Origin: Candidatus Methylomirabilota bacterium
GTDB taxonomy: Bacteria > Methylomirabilota > Methylomirabilia > Rokubacteriales > CSP1-6
Reading direction: 5' to 3'
NCBI GenBank assembly: GCA_035764725.1
Contig: DASTYT010000024.1
Coordinates: 1-64,000, forward strand
DNA: 64,000 nt
The position numbers and the translations under genes were made by a program. The notes under the pieces are model-generated. The model was not told where the DNA came from, did no database searches, and saw only the letters and a program-made list of their open reading frames with translations. Shown piece by piece: positions 1-8,163 of the stretch; the stretch's first letter is position 1, and every line of letters begins with the position of its first letter.

Positions 1-3000
1 TGCGAGGCCTACGACGTGGTCATTTTCACCAGAGAGGGCGAGCACCTCCGCGTCGGCGCGCACCACGGGCCCATTCCCCTGGACTTCACCGAACAACCGA
101 TCCGGCCTGACTGGGTCACGGGACGCGCCGTGCTGGACCGCGCCGCCGTGCACATTCCCGACATCGCCCAGGACCACGGGTACGAGCTTGGCTCGGTGGC
201 GCAGGCGGCCGCCTTTCGCGCCACCGTGGCCATCCCTATCCTGCGCGATGGCGTGCCCATCGGCGCCATCTCGCTGCTCCGCTCCGAGCCCGGCCCCTTC
301 TCCGACCGCCACATCGAGCTGCTCCGGACCTTCGCCGACCAGGCCGTCATCGCCATCGAGAACGTGCGCCTCTTCAACGAGCTCGACGTCCGCAACCGCG
401 ACCTGACCGAGACCTTGGAGCAGCAGACGGCCACCAGCGAGATCCTGCGCGTGATCTCGTCCTCGCCGACGGACATCCAGCCGGTGCTCGACGCGGTCGC
501 CGCGAACGCCGCGCGCCTGTGTGACGCGTACGACGCGCAGATCTACCGCGTGGAGGGGGATCGTCTCCAGCTGACTGCGTCGTTGGGGCCGATCCCGCCG
601 AACGCGGGCGCGCCCATCAATCGCGGCTGGGTCACCGGCCGGTCGGTAGTCGACAAGCGGACCACGCACGTGCACGACTTGGCCGCGGAGTCCGAGAGCG
701 AGTACCCGATCGCCAAGGAAACCCAGCGACGGTTCGGGCATCGGACGACCCTCGCCACGCCCCTCCTGCGAGAAGACCAGGCGCTCGGCGCGATTCTCAT
801 CCGTCGCATGGAAGTGCGCCCCTTCTCTGAGAAGCAGATCAAGCTCCTCGAGACGTTCGCCGACCAGGCGGTCATCGCCATCGAGAACGTGCGCCTGTTC
901 AAGGAGCTGGAGGTCCGCAACCGCGACCTCACCCAGACCCTCGAGCAGCAAACCGCGACGAGCGAGATCCTCCGCGTCATCTCAGGCTCGCCCACCGACG
1001 TGCAGCCGGTCTTCGACACGATCGTGGAGCGTGCCCGCCGGCTCTGCGAGGCCGATTCCGCGTCGCTGCTCACCTACGACGGCACGCTCGTCCACATGGG
1101 CGCCATGTCGGATCAGACGAATCGCGAGCAGGCGCACGCGCTGCACGCGGCCTATCCGATGCCGGCCACCCGGGGCCACGCGTCGGGCCGCGCCATCCTC
1201 ACCGGCCACGCGGTTAGCATTCCCGACGTGCGCGAGGATCAGGAATACGCGCTGGCCGATCTCCGGGACACGGTCGGGCTCCGGACCCTGCTCTCGGTGC
1301 CCATGATCCGGTCCGGTCAGCCCATTGGCGCCATCACCATGCAGCGCTGGGGGACCCCGCGCCCCTTCTCCGCCAAGCAGGTGGCGCTGCTGGAGACGTT
1401 CGCCGAGCAGGCGGTCATCGCCATCGAGAACACACGCCTGTTCAAGGAGCTGGAGGTCCGCAACCGCGATCTCACCGTGACCCTCGAGCAGCAGACCGCG
1501 ACAAGCGAGATCCTCCGGGTCATCTCGAGCTCGCCCACCGACGTCCAGCCAGTATTCGACACGATTGCGCTGAGCACCAAGCGGTTGTGCGACGCGGAGT
1601 TCTGTCATATCTTCCGCTTCGACGGCAAACTGCTCCACTTCGTGGGCCACCACGGGCTGCCGTCCGAGGGAGTCGAAGCCATACGCCGCGCCTACCCGCT
1701 CCCGCCCGGCCGGACCAGCGCAGCGGCCCGGGCCGTCCTCAGCGGCCAGATCGAGCAGATCCCGGACATCGAGGCTGACCCCGACTATGCGCATGTCGCG
1801 ATCGCCCGCCTTGTGACGTACCGGAGCATTGTGGCGGTTCCCTTGATGCAAGAGGGTCGCGCCGTCGGCGCGATCGCAGCGGGTCGATCGAGCACCGGAC
1901 TGCTCCCCGAGCGCCAGCTCGAGCTGCTCAAGACCTTCGCCGACCAGGCCGTCATCGCCATTCAGAACGTGCGGCTCTTCCAGGAGCTCGACGCGCGCAC
2001 GCAGGACCTCACACGCTCGGTGGGGGAGCTGAAGGCCCTTGGCGAGGTGAGCCAGGCGGTCAGCTCCACGCTCGACCTCGAAGCCGTGCTTGCGACCATC
2101 GTCAGCCGCGCCGTGCAGCTCTCGGGCAGCCACAGCGGCATCGTGTACGAGTTCGACGAGGCCACGGAGACTTTTCATGCCCGGGCCACCCACGAGATCA
2201 CGTCCGAGCACCTCGAGGCCCTGCGCGCCGCGCCGATTCACCTGGGCGAAGGGGCAGTGGGCACCGCGGCGGCCATCCAGAAACCCGTTCAAGTGCCGGA
2301 CATCCAGGACGAGCGGCAGCTCGTGGCGCACCAGGCGCGCGCGCACCTGATCCGCCAGGGCCTGCGCTCGCTCCTCGCCATGCCCCTCATCCGCGAGGGC
2401 CGGCTGTTCGGCGGCCTCGTCATCCTGCGCCGCGAGGCCGGGGAGTTCGCGCAGGAAGTCCTCACCACCATGCAGACGTTCGCGGCCCAGTCCGTGCTCG
2501 CGATCCAGAACGCGCGCCTCTTCGTGGAGATCCAGCGGCAGAAGCAGTACTCGGACGTGCTGGTGGAGTCGAGCCCGGTGGCCATCGCCACCATGGACCT
2601 CCAGGGCATGGTGGTGGGCTGGAACCCCGCGGCGGAACGGCTTTTCGGCTACCCCTCCGCCGAGGCCGTCGGCCGCAGCATGGAGGTGCTGGTGGCCACT
2701 CCGGAGATCCGCGACGACGTGCGCGGCAACGTGGAGCGAACGCTGGCCGGCGAGTGGATCCGCGATATCACGCGCCGGGTTCGCAAGGACGGCTCGCTGA
2801 TCGACGTGGAGATCTCCTCGGTGCCCGTCATAGTGGAGGGCGCGCGCGTCGGCATGATCGCGATCTATCACGACATCACCGAGCTGCTCCAGGCCCGCCG
2901 CGAGGCGGAGGCGGCCAACGAGGCCAAGGGCGCGTTCCTCGCCACCATGAGCCATGAGATACGCACGCCCATGAACGCGGTGATCGGGATGAGCGGGTTG

Positions 3001-4866
3001 CTCCTCAACACGAGCCTCAGCGCCGAGCAGCGCGAGTACGCGGAGATCGTCCGCCAAAGCGGCGACACGCTGCTCACCGTCATCAACGACATCCTCGACT
3101 TCTCGAAGATCGAGGCGGGGCGGCTCGAGCTGGAGACACAGCCGTTCGACCTGCGCGAGTGCGTGGAAGGCGCCCTCGACCTCGTGGCCACCCGCGCCGC
3201 CGAGAAGGGCCTCGATCTGGCCTATCTCCTCGGCGAGGGCACGCCGGGCGCCATCGTGGGCGACGTGACGCGGCTGCGCCAGGTGCTCCTGAATCTCCTG
3301 TCCAACGCGGTCAAGTTCACCGAGCGCGGCGAGATCGTCCTGTCCGTGACCACGCGCCGGCCGGACGATGCCGGCGGGCTCCCCGAGCTCACGTTCTCCG
3401 TCCGCGACACCGGCATCGGCATTCCCGAAGACCGCCTCGGGCGGCTCTTCCAGTCGTTCAGCCAGGTGGATGCCTCCACCACGCGCCGCTACGGCGGCAC
3501 CGGGCTCGGCCTCGCCATCAGCCAGCGCCTCACCGAGCTGATGGGCGGCCACATCACGGTGACGAGCGACGTCGGCGTGGGCAGCGAGTTCCGCTTCACG
3601 CTTCGCGCGGCGCCCGCCGCCGCCCCCGTCCCCACGCGCCGGGACCTGACCGGCGTGCAGCCGCCGCTGCGCGGCAAGCGCGTGCTCGTGGTGGACGACA
3701 ACGCCACCAACCGCCGCATCCTCGCCTCGCATCTCGAGGTGTGGGGCATGCTCGCCCGCGTCTCCGAGTCGCCGCTCGAGGCGCTCGCCTGGCTGGGCGG
3801 CGGCGAGCGCTTCGATCTCGGCATTCTTGACATGCACATGCCGGAGATGGACGGGGTAGCCCTCGCCCATGCAATTCGCGAGCGCGCGAACGGTCCCGCG
3901 ATGCCCCTGATCCTTTTCACGTCGCTGGGCCGGCGCGAGGCGCGCGCGGACGAGGAAGGATTCGCCGCCTACCTCCACAAGCCCATCAAGCCGTCCCAGC
4001 TGTTCGACGCGCTAATCTCCGTCCTCGGCGACCAGCCCGTGCACGTGCCGGAGCGGGGCACGGTACGCACCGAGCTCGACGCCGAGATGGCGACCCGTCA
4101 CCCGCTGCGCATCCTCCTCGCCGAGGACAACGTGGTGAACCAGAAGGTCGCCACCCGCCTCCTCGGCCAGATGGGTTACCGGGCGGACATCGCCGCCAAC
4201 GGGCTCGAGGCCGTCGCGGCGGTGGAGCGCCAGACCTACGACGTGGTGTTGATGGATGTGCAGATGCCGGAGATGGACGGCTTCGAGGCCTCGCGCGAGA
4301 TCAACCGGCGCTGGCCCAGCAACCGCCCGCGCATCGTGGCCATGACCGCCAACGCCATGGAGGGCGACCGCGAGCTCTGTGTGGCGGCCGGCATGGACGA
4401 CTACGTGGCCAAGCCCATCCGCATCGAGGAGCTGGTGGGGGCGCTGGGACGCTGCCAGACGCGCGAGGACGCGGCCCCGCGCCCCCACGCGGTGGCCGCC
4501 GCCAGCGCCCCGGCCGCCGACGTCGTCGACCGCGCGGTGATCGATCGGCTCGGCGAGACCATGGGCCGCGACTTCGCCGTCGAGCTGATCGACACGTTCG
4601 TGGCGGACGCGCGAGATCTGCTCGCAGCGATCCAACGCGCGCTCGCCGCCTCCGACCGCGACGGGTTCCGGCGGGCCGCCCACACGCTCAAGTCCACCGG
4701 GGAGAGTCTGGGCGCCTTCGCCCTCGCCGCCCTGGCCCGCGAGCTGGAGTCCATCGGCCAGGCCGGCCGATTGCACGAAGTCGGCAACCGGGTGGACCGC
4801 CTCGCTGACCTCTACGAGCGCGTCGCCCACGCGCTGGGAGCGATCAAGGGTGACCTCAGCACCTAG
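1..4866 (+). CDS. multi-GAF hybrid sensor histidine kinase (5' end outside window)
   Basis: The reading frame is open to base 1 and the first residues continue a GAF domain, so the true start lies upstream; the GTG at 16 is only the first internal start codon. Numbered from that GTG (1616 residues): partial GAF 1-115, then GAF domains at about 155-285, 330-465, 512-645 and 690-835, PAS at 850-955, HisKA with the H-box SHEIRTP (His980), HATPase with Asn1097 and the G1 box DTGIGIP (Asp1131), two receiver domains (Asp1272, Asp1414 in MDVQMPEMDG) and a C-terminal HPt domain (His1556). No membrane segment is visible, so it should be a cytoplasmic sensor running an internal His-Asp-His relay. The GAF ligands are unknown. 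The gene overlaps the next one by 17 nt, so the downstream response regulator is the likely output partner. Confidence 0.95.
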   Translation, partial: CEAYDVVIFTREGEHLRVGAHHGPIPLDFTEQPIRPDWVTGRAVLDRAAVHIPDIAQDHGYELGSVAQAAAFRATVAIPILRDGVPIGAISLLRSEPGPFSDRHIELLRTFADQAVIAIENVRLFNELDVRNRDLTETLEQQTATSEILRVISSSPTDIQPVLDAVAANAARLCDAYDAQIYRVEGDRLQLTASLGPIPPNAGAPINRGWVTGRSVVDKRTTHVHDLAAESESEYPIAKETQRRFGHRTTLATPLLREDQALGAILIRRMEVRPFSEKQIKLLETFADQAVIAIENVRLFKELEVRNRDLTQTLEQQTATSEILRVISGSPTDVQPVFDTIVERARRLCEADSASLLTYDGTLVHMGAMSDQTNREQAHALHAAYPMPATRGHASGRAILTGHAVSIPDVREDQEYALADLRDTVGLRTLLSVPMIRSGQPIGAITMQRWGTPRPFSAKQVALLETFAEQAVIAIENTRLFKELEVRNRDLTVTLEQQTATSEILRVISSSPTDVQPVFDTIALSTKRLCDAEFCHIFRFDGKLLHFVGHHGLPSEGVEAIRRAYPLPPGRTSAAARAVLSGQIEQIPDIEADPDYAHVAIARLVTYRSIVAVPLMQEGRAVGAIAAGRSSTGLLPERQLELLKTFADQAVIAIQNVRLFQELDARTQDLTRSVGELKALGEVSQAVSSTLDLEAVLATIVSRAVQLSGSHSGIVYEFDEATETFHARATHEITSEHLEALRAAPIHLGEGAVGTAAAIQKPVQVPDIQDERQLVAHQARAHLIRQGLRSLLAMPLIREGRLFGGLVILRREAGEFAQEVLTTMQTFAAQSVLAIQNARLFVEIQRQKQYSDVLVESSPVAIATMDLQGMVVGWNPAAERLFGYPSAEAVGRSMEVLVATPEIRDDVRGNVERTLAGEWIRDITRRVRKDGSLIDVEISSVPVIVEGARVGMIAIYHDITELLQARREAEAANEAKGAFLATMSHEIRTPMNAVIGMSGLLLNTSLSAEQREYAEIVRQSGDTLLTVINDILDFSKIEAGRLELETQPFDLRECVEGALDLVATRAAEKGLDLAYLLGEGTPGAIVGDVTRLRQVLLNLLSNAVKFTERGEIVLSVTTRRPDDAGGLPELTFSVRDTGIGIPEDRLGRLFQSFSQVDASTTRRYGGTGLGLAISQRLTELMGGHITVTSDVGVGSEFRFTLRAAPAAAPVPTRRDLTGVQPPLRGKRVLVVDDNATNRRILASHLEVWGMLARVSESPLEALAWLGGGERFDLGILDMHMPEMDGVALAHAIRERANGPAMPLILFTSLGRREARADEEGFAAYLHKPIKPSQLFDALISVLGDQPVHVPERGTVRTELDAEMATRHPLRILLAEDNVVNQKVATRLLGQMGYRADIAANGLEAVAAVERQTYDVVLMDVQMPEMDGFEASREINRRWPSNRPRIVAMTANAMEGDRELCVAAGMDDYVAKPIRIEELVGALGRCQTREDAAPRPHAVAAASAPAADVVDRAVIDRLGETMGRDFAVELIDTFVADARDLLAAIQRALAASDRDGFRRAAHTLKSTGESLGAFALAALARELESIGQAGRLHEVGNRVDRLADLYERVAHALGAIKGDLST
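331..1548. repeat. 150-bp direct repeats inside the kinase gene
   Basis: Three near-identical 150-bp units lie at 331-480, 856-1005 and 1399-1548, and a shorter partial copy starts at 1936. Each encodes the end of a GAF domain plus the coiled linker leading into the next (FADQAVIAIENVRLF, then the RNRDLT/EQQTATSEILRVIS segment). The units are more alike than the GAF cores between them, which points to recent internal duplication or gene conversion. Seen directly in the sequence. Confidence 0.85.
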
Positions 4867-5899
4867 CGGCCCGCCGGGCCGGCTCCTCGTCGTCGACGAC
4901 AATCGGGTGAACCGCCTGCTGCTGGGGCGCGCCCTCGAGCAACTCGGGCACACCGTGACCTTCGCGGAGAACGGGCGCGATGCCGTGGAGTCGCTGCGCA
5001 AGAGCCGCGTGGACCTCGTCCTGCTCGACATCGAGATGCCGGAGATGGACGGCTATCAGGTGCTGGCGGCGCTCGGCGCGGATACGCAGCTCCGCGACAT
5101 TCCCATCGTCATGATGTCGTCGCTGGAGGAAGTGGACAGCGTCGCCCGCTGTATCGAGTTGGGCGCCGAGGACTATCTCTTCAAGCCGGTGAATCCCATC
5201 CTGCTCAAGGCGCGCGTAGGCGCCAGCCTGGAGAAGAAGCGCCTGCGCGATCAGCAGCGGGAGCTGTTCCGCAAGTTCGCCACCGCCGAGGTGGCCGAGG
5301 AGCTGCTCACGAGCGGGCTCACCTTGGGCGGCAAGGACGTCGAAGCCAGCGTGATGTTCTCGGACATCCGCGCGTTCACCAGCCTCACCGAGTCGCGCTC
5401 GCCCGCCGACACGATCGAGCTCCTGAACAGCTACTACACGCTGATGTTCGACGCCATCGGCGCCCACGGCGGCATCGTGAACCAGATGATGGGTGACGGG
5501 CTCATGGCCGTGTTCGGCGCGCCCCTGCCCCGTCCCGACCACTGTGACCGCGCGGTGCGCGCGGCGCTCGACATGCTCGCGCTGGTGGATGGGTTCAACC
5601 AGGAACAGGTGCGGCGGGGTGGTGTGGAGATCCGCATCGGCATCGGCATCGCCTCGGGTCCGCTCGTCGCCGGCTTCACCGGCACCCAGCAGCGCGTCAC
5701 CTACACCTGCGTGGGCGAGTGCGTGAACCTCGCCGCGCATCTCGAGCAGCACACCAAGGTGATCGGCCGGGCCATCTTGATCGACGAGAACACGCGCAAG
5801 GGCATCGGCGAGCGCGTGCGCGTGGAGTCGCACGGCACCGCGCAGCTCAAGACCCGCAGCCACGCCGTCGCCATCTACTCGGTGCCGCCGGGTCAGTGA
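4850..5899 (+). CDS. response regulator with class III nucleotide cyclase output domain
   Basis: 349 residues, GTG start inside the end of the upstream kinase gene (translational coupling). An N-terminal receiver (phospho-acceptor Asp60 in LLDIEMPEMDG, FKP lysine near 112) is joined by a short helix to a class III adenylate/guanylate cyclase domain (about 165-335). Both metal-binding Asp residues are present (FSDIRAFT and MMGDGLMAVFG). At the purine-specifying position, where adenylate cyclases usually have Lys, the sequence reads N-Q before MMGD; the Asn of VNLAA is kept, but the usual transition-state Arg four residues later is His. The domain is therefore recognisable, but its activity and its product (cAMP or cGMP) cannot be assumed. 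Likely phosphorylated by the kinase encoded just upstream. Confidence 0.9.
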   Translation: MTSAPSGPPGRLLVVDDNRVNRLLLGRALEQLGHTVTFAENGRDAVESLRKSRVDLVLLDIEMPEMDGYQVLAALGADTQLRDIPIVMMSSLEEVDSVARCIELGAEDYLFKPVNPILLKARVGASLEKKRLRDQQRELFRKFATAEVAEELLTSGLTLGGKDVEASVMFSDIRAFTSLTESRSPADTIELLNSYYTLMFDAIGAHGGIVNQMMGDGLMAVFGAPLPRPDHCDRAVRAALDMLALVDGFNQEQVRRGGVEIRIGIGIASGPLVAGFTGTQQRVTYTCVGECVNLAAHLEQHTKVIGRAILIDENTRKGIGERVRVESHGTAQLKTRSHAVAIYSVPPGQ

Positions 5900-7083
5900 C
5901 CCGCGGCTTCCGCGACTGGCGGAACTGGTCGGGCTCGGCCGAATGCCGGGCCGCTTTTTTCGCCGCCCCGACCACCGAAGCCCACGTGGTCGACGTGGTG
6001 CGCGCGGCCGCGCGCGCCGGACAGCCCGTGCGCGTCGCCGCCACCGGCCATTCCTTCGTGCCCCTCTGTGCCACCGAGGGCGCGCTGCTCACCCTCACCG
6101 GCCTCGTTGGGGTGGTGTCGGCCGATCCGGCCGCCGGGCTCGCCACCGTGTGGGCGGGCAGCACCATTCAGCAGCTCGGCCCGCGGCTGCGCGCCCTGGG
6201 CCTGGCCATGGTCAACATGGGCGACATCGACCGGCAGGGCATCGCCGGGGCCGTGTCCACGGGCACCCACGGCACCGGGCGCGCCCTCGGAAGCATCTCG
6301 ACGCAGGTGGACGGCCTGCGCCTCGTCGGGGCCGAGGGGGACATCGTGGAGTGCGACGCCGTCCGCGACCCCGAGCTCTTCCAGTGCGCGCGGGTGGCGC
6401 TGGGCACGCTCGGCGTGCTCACGCAGGTGCGCCTGCGCGTGCTGCCCGCCTATCGCCTCCGCGAGCAGAAGTGGGAGGAGCCCTTCGATGCGTGCATGGA
6501 GCGACTGGCGGATCACATCGCGGCCACGCGGCACTTCGAGTTCTTCTGGCGGCCGCGCACCGACGGCTGTGAGATGAAGGCGCTCCAGTCGACCGACGCC
6601 GCGCCGGCCACCGTCGCCGGGCGCGCCGGCGAGCGCATCGGCTGGAGCGACGAGATCCTCCCTACCGAGCGGACGGTGAGGTTCAACGAGACGGAGTTCG
6701 CGGTGCCCGAGGCGGCCGGCCCCGACTGCATCCGCGAGATCCGCGCGCTCATGCGCACCCGCCATCCCGACGTCGTGTGGCCGCTCGAATATCGCACCCT
6801 CGCCGCCGACGAGATCCCGCTGAGCCCCGCCCACCGCCGCGCCACCGTCACCATCTCCGTGCATCAGGCGGCGGAGCTGCCCTACGCCCGCTTCTTCGCC
6901 GACGTCGAGGCCGTGTTCCGCAATCACCGCGGCCGGCCACACTGGGGCAAGCATCACACGCATCGGGCGGCGGAGCTCGCCGCGCTCTATCCGGAGTGGG
7001 AACGCTTCCAGGCCGTCCGGCGCCGCGTCGATCCGCGCGGACGCTTCCTGAACGACTACCTCAGGCGGCTCCTCGACCCCTGA
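5896..7083 (+). CDS. FAD-linked D-arabinono/L-gulono-lactone oxidase family protein
   Basis: 395 residues from a GTG at 5896 that overlaps the upstream stop as GTGA; the frame is open further upstream, but that part is antisense-like sequence inside the cyclase gene. The N-terminal half is a PCMH-type FAD-binding domain with GHSF (the His normally anchors FAD covalently in this family), followed by MGDIDRQGIAGAVSTGTHGTG-type FAD contacts. The C-terminal half is the ALO domain with a HWGKHHTHRA motif, typical of aldono-1,4-lactone oxidases, which oxidise a sugar lactone and reduce oxygen to peroxide or pass electrons to an acceptor. The exact sugar is not predictable. It is the third gene of a coupled run with the kinase and cyclase. 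Confidence 0.85.
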   Translation: MTRGFRDWRNWSGSAECRAAFFAAPTTEAHVVDVVRAAARAGQPVRVAATGHSFVPLCATEGALLTLTGLVGVVSADPAAGLATVWAGSTIQQLGPRLRALGLAMVNMGDIDRQGIAGAVSTGTHGTGRALGSISTQVDGLRLVGAEGDIVECDAVRDPELFQCARVALGTLGVLTQVRLRVLPAYRLREQKWEEPFDACMERLADHIAATRHFEFFWRPRTDGCEMKALQSTDAAPATVAGRAGERIGWSDEILPTERTVRFNETEFAVPEAAGPDCIREIRALMRTRHPDVVWPLEYRTLAADEIPLSPAHRRATVTISVHQAAELPYARFFADVEAVFRNHRGRPHWGKHHTHRAAELAALYPEWERFQAVRRRVDPRGRFLNDYLRRLLDP

Positions 7084-7783
7084 AGGTCGCGCCCAGCACG
7101 GGGTGCGGCCCCGCCGGCAGCGCGAGCGGCCGCGCGCTCGCGACCTCCAGGGCGAGCGGGCCCTCGTCGCCGCGCGAGTCGAGCTCGACCACGAGCCGCA
7201 TCGGGGAGCCCGGCCAGCGGTACGTGACTTCACCGCCTTCTGTCTCCTCCGCGACGCCTCCGAGAATTCCGACCCACTGGCGGTCCGCCCGCTCGCGCGA
7301 GTGCGCGCGCATCCGCAGCCCCAGCACGGTCACGGGCGGAGGCGCGTCCGGCATGCCCGGAGGCGGATCGCCGGGCCCGCCGTCGTCCCCGTGCGACTCG
7401 GCGAGCTGCACGACGATGCCGAGCGCCTCCTTCGGGTGGAGGAACGCCTCGATCCAGCGCGGGTCGGAGTCGTCGAAGCCCACCGGATTGAGCCCGGCGT
7501 CCCGCGCCCGCTCGCAGGCTGCCCGCGTGCTGGGCACCTTGAACGTCACGTGGTGTAGACCAGGCCCCCGCTGGGCGAGGAAGCGATGGAGAAAGCCGTC
7601 GTCCCCGCGCGGCTCGAGGGCCTCGATCATGCCGCCGCCCTCGTAGCGCCACACCCCCCAGCGGAACACCGCGGAGGGCGCGCCCGCGAGGGGGACCCCG
7701 CCAAGCACGCCGGAGAGGAACGGCGCCGCGTCGGCGAGGCGGGGCAGACCGATGGCGATGTGGTCGAACCGGACCCGCGCCAC
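7061..7783 (-). CDS. VOC (glyoxalase/bleomycin-resistance) family protein
   Basis: 240 residues from a GTG at 7783, five bases after the stop of the upstream cupin gene; the open frame extends further up, but only antisense to the cupin. The N-terminus reads RVRFDHIAIGLPRLADAAPFL and a later segment GLHHVTFKVPS, the two beta-alpha-beta starts of a vicinal-oxygen-chelate fold with His residues in metal positions; it resembles methylmalonyl-CoA epimerase-like VOC proteins followed by a second, more degenerate VOC half (about 135-240). The substrate is unknown. It is the last gene of an LLM monooxygenase-cupin-VOC cluster and overlaps the FAD oxidase tail-to-tail by 23 bp. Confidence 0.75.
   Translation of the reverse strand: MARVRFDHIAIGLPRLADAAPFLSGVLGGVPLAGAPSAVFRWGVWRYEGGGMIEALEPRGDDGFLHRFLAQRGPGLHHVTFKVPSTRAACERARDAGLNPVGFDDSDPRWIEAFLHPKEALGIVVQLAESHGDDGGPGDPPPGMPDAPPPVTVLGLRMRAHSRERADRQWVGILGGVAEETEGGEVTYRWPGSPMRLVVELDSRGDEGPLALEVASARPLALPAGPHPVLGATFRGRGAA
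7074..7089. terminator. small hairpin over the FAD-oxidase stop
   Basis: CGACC at 7074-7078 pairs with GGTCG at 7085-7089, with a 6-nt loop holding the TGA of the upstream (+) gene. It is short and lies in a convergent junction. One of a series of similar stop-codon hairpins in this window; no T-run follows. Confidence 0.35.
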
Positions 7784-7788
7784 CCCGC

Positions 7789-8163
7789 TCAGACCTTCCA
7801 GGCCCGGGTGTCGAAGCTGTCCGGGAGCGGGATGAACAGGCTGCGGCGCGGACCCTGCACCTCGCGCGTGATGTGGCCCTGACCCGTGGTGTCGTCCGCG
7901 AGCATGATGTCGCCGGGCCCGAAGCGCCGCTTGGTCCCGTCGCCGCACTCCACCTCGACGAGGCCGGCCAACGTGATCACGAACTGCCGGCGCGGCGCCA
8001 CGTGAAAGTCGAGCGCGCCGCCCACCGGCGTCTCGCGAAAGATCACCCCGGATGACGGCACGAGGTCAGAGAGCGTGCCGTAGCTGCTCGGCTTGAGGGG
8101 AATGTCGAGATCCTCGAAGTGCGAGCGCCCGTCGGCGCCCGTGTAGATCCGTGCCGCTTTCAT
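7789..8163 (-). CDS. cupin-fold protein
   Basis: 124 residues; its ATG overlaps the stop of the LLM monooxygenase gene (ATGA). A single beta-barrel cupin domain is visible: DFHVAPRRQFVITLAGLVEVECGDG followed by the second cupin motif FGPGDIMLADDTTGQGH. The metal ligands are reduced compared with canonical cupins (one His in the first motif, one at the end of the second), so an enzyme and a small-molecule-binding role are both possible. It sits between a flavin monooxygenase and a VOC protein and is probably co-transcribed with them, which suggests a small-molecule (perhaps aromatic) degradation unit. The function is not known. Confidence 0.75.
   Translation of the reverse strand: MKAARIYTGADGRSHFEDLDIPLKPSSYGTLSDLVPSSGVIFRETPVGGALDFHVAPRRQFVITLAGLVEVECGDGTKRRFGPGDIMLADDTTGQGHITREVQGPRRSLFIPLPDSFDTRAWKV

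Noticed and set aside
982..3978. A 998-codon open frame on the minus strand opposite the kinase gene, and many other long antisense frames (for example 23107-25881 in another phase and 40505-42463 as one frame)
   Set aside because: High GC makes stop codons rare in the shadow frames. These translations are rich in R, H, A and G, have no domain features, and lie opposite or across genes with clear motifs.
5719..5895. N-terminal extension of the FAD oxidase up to 5719
   Set aside because: The extra part is Arg/His-rich shadow sequence inside the cyclase gene; the GTG at 5896 gives the usual coupled start.
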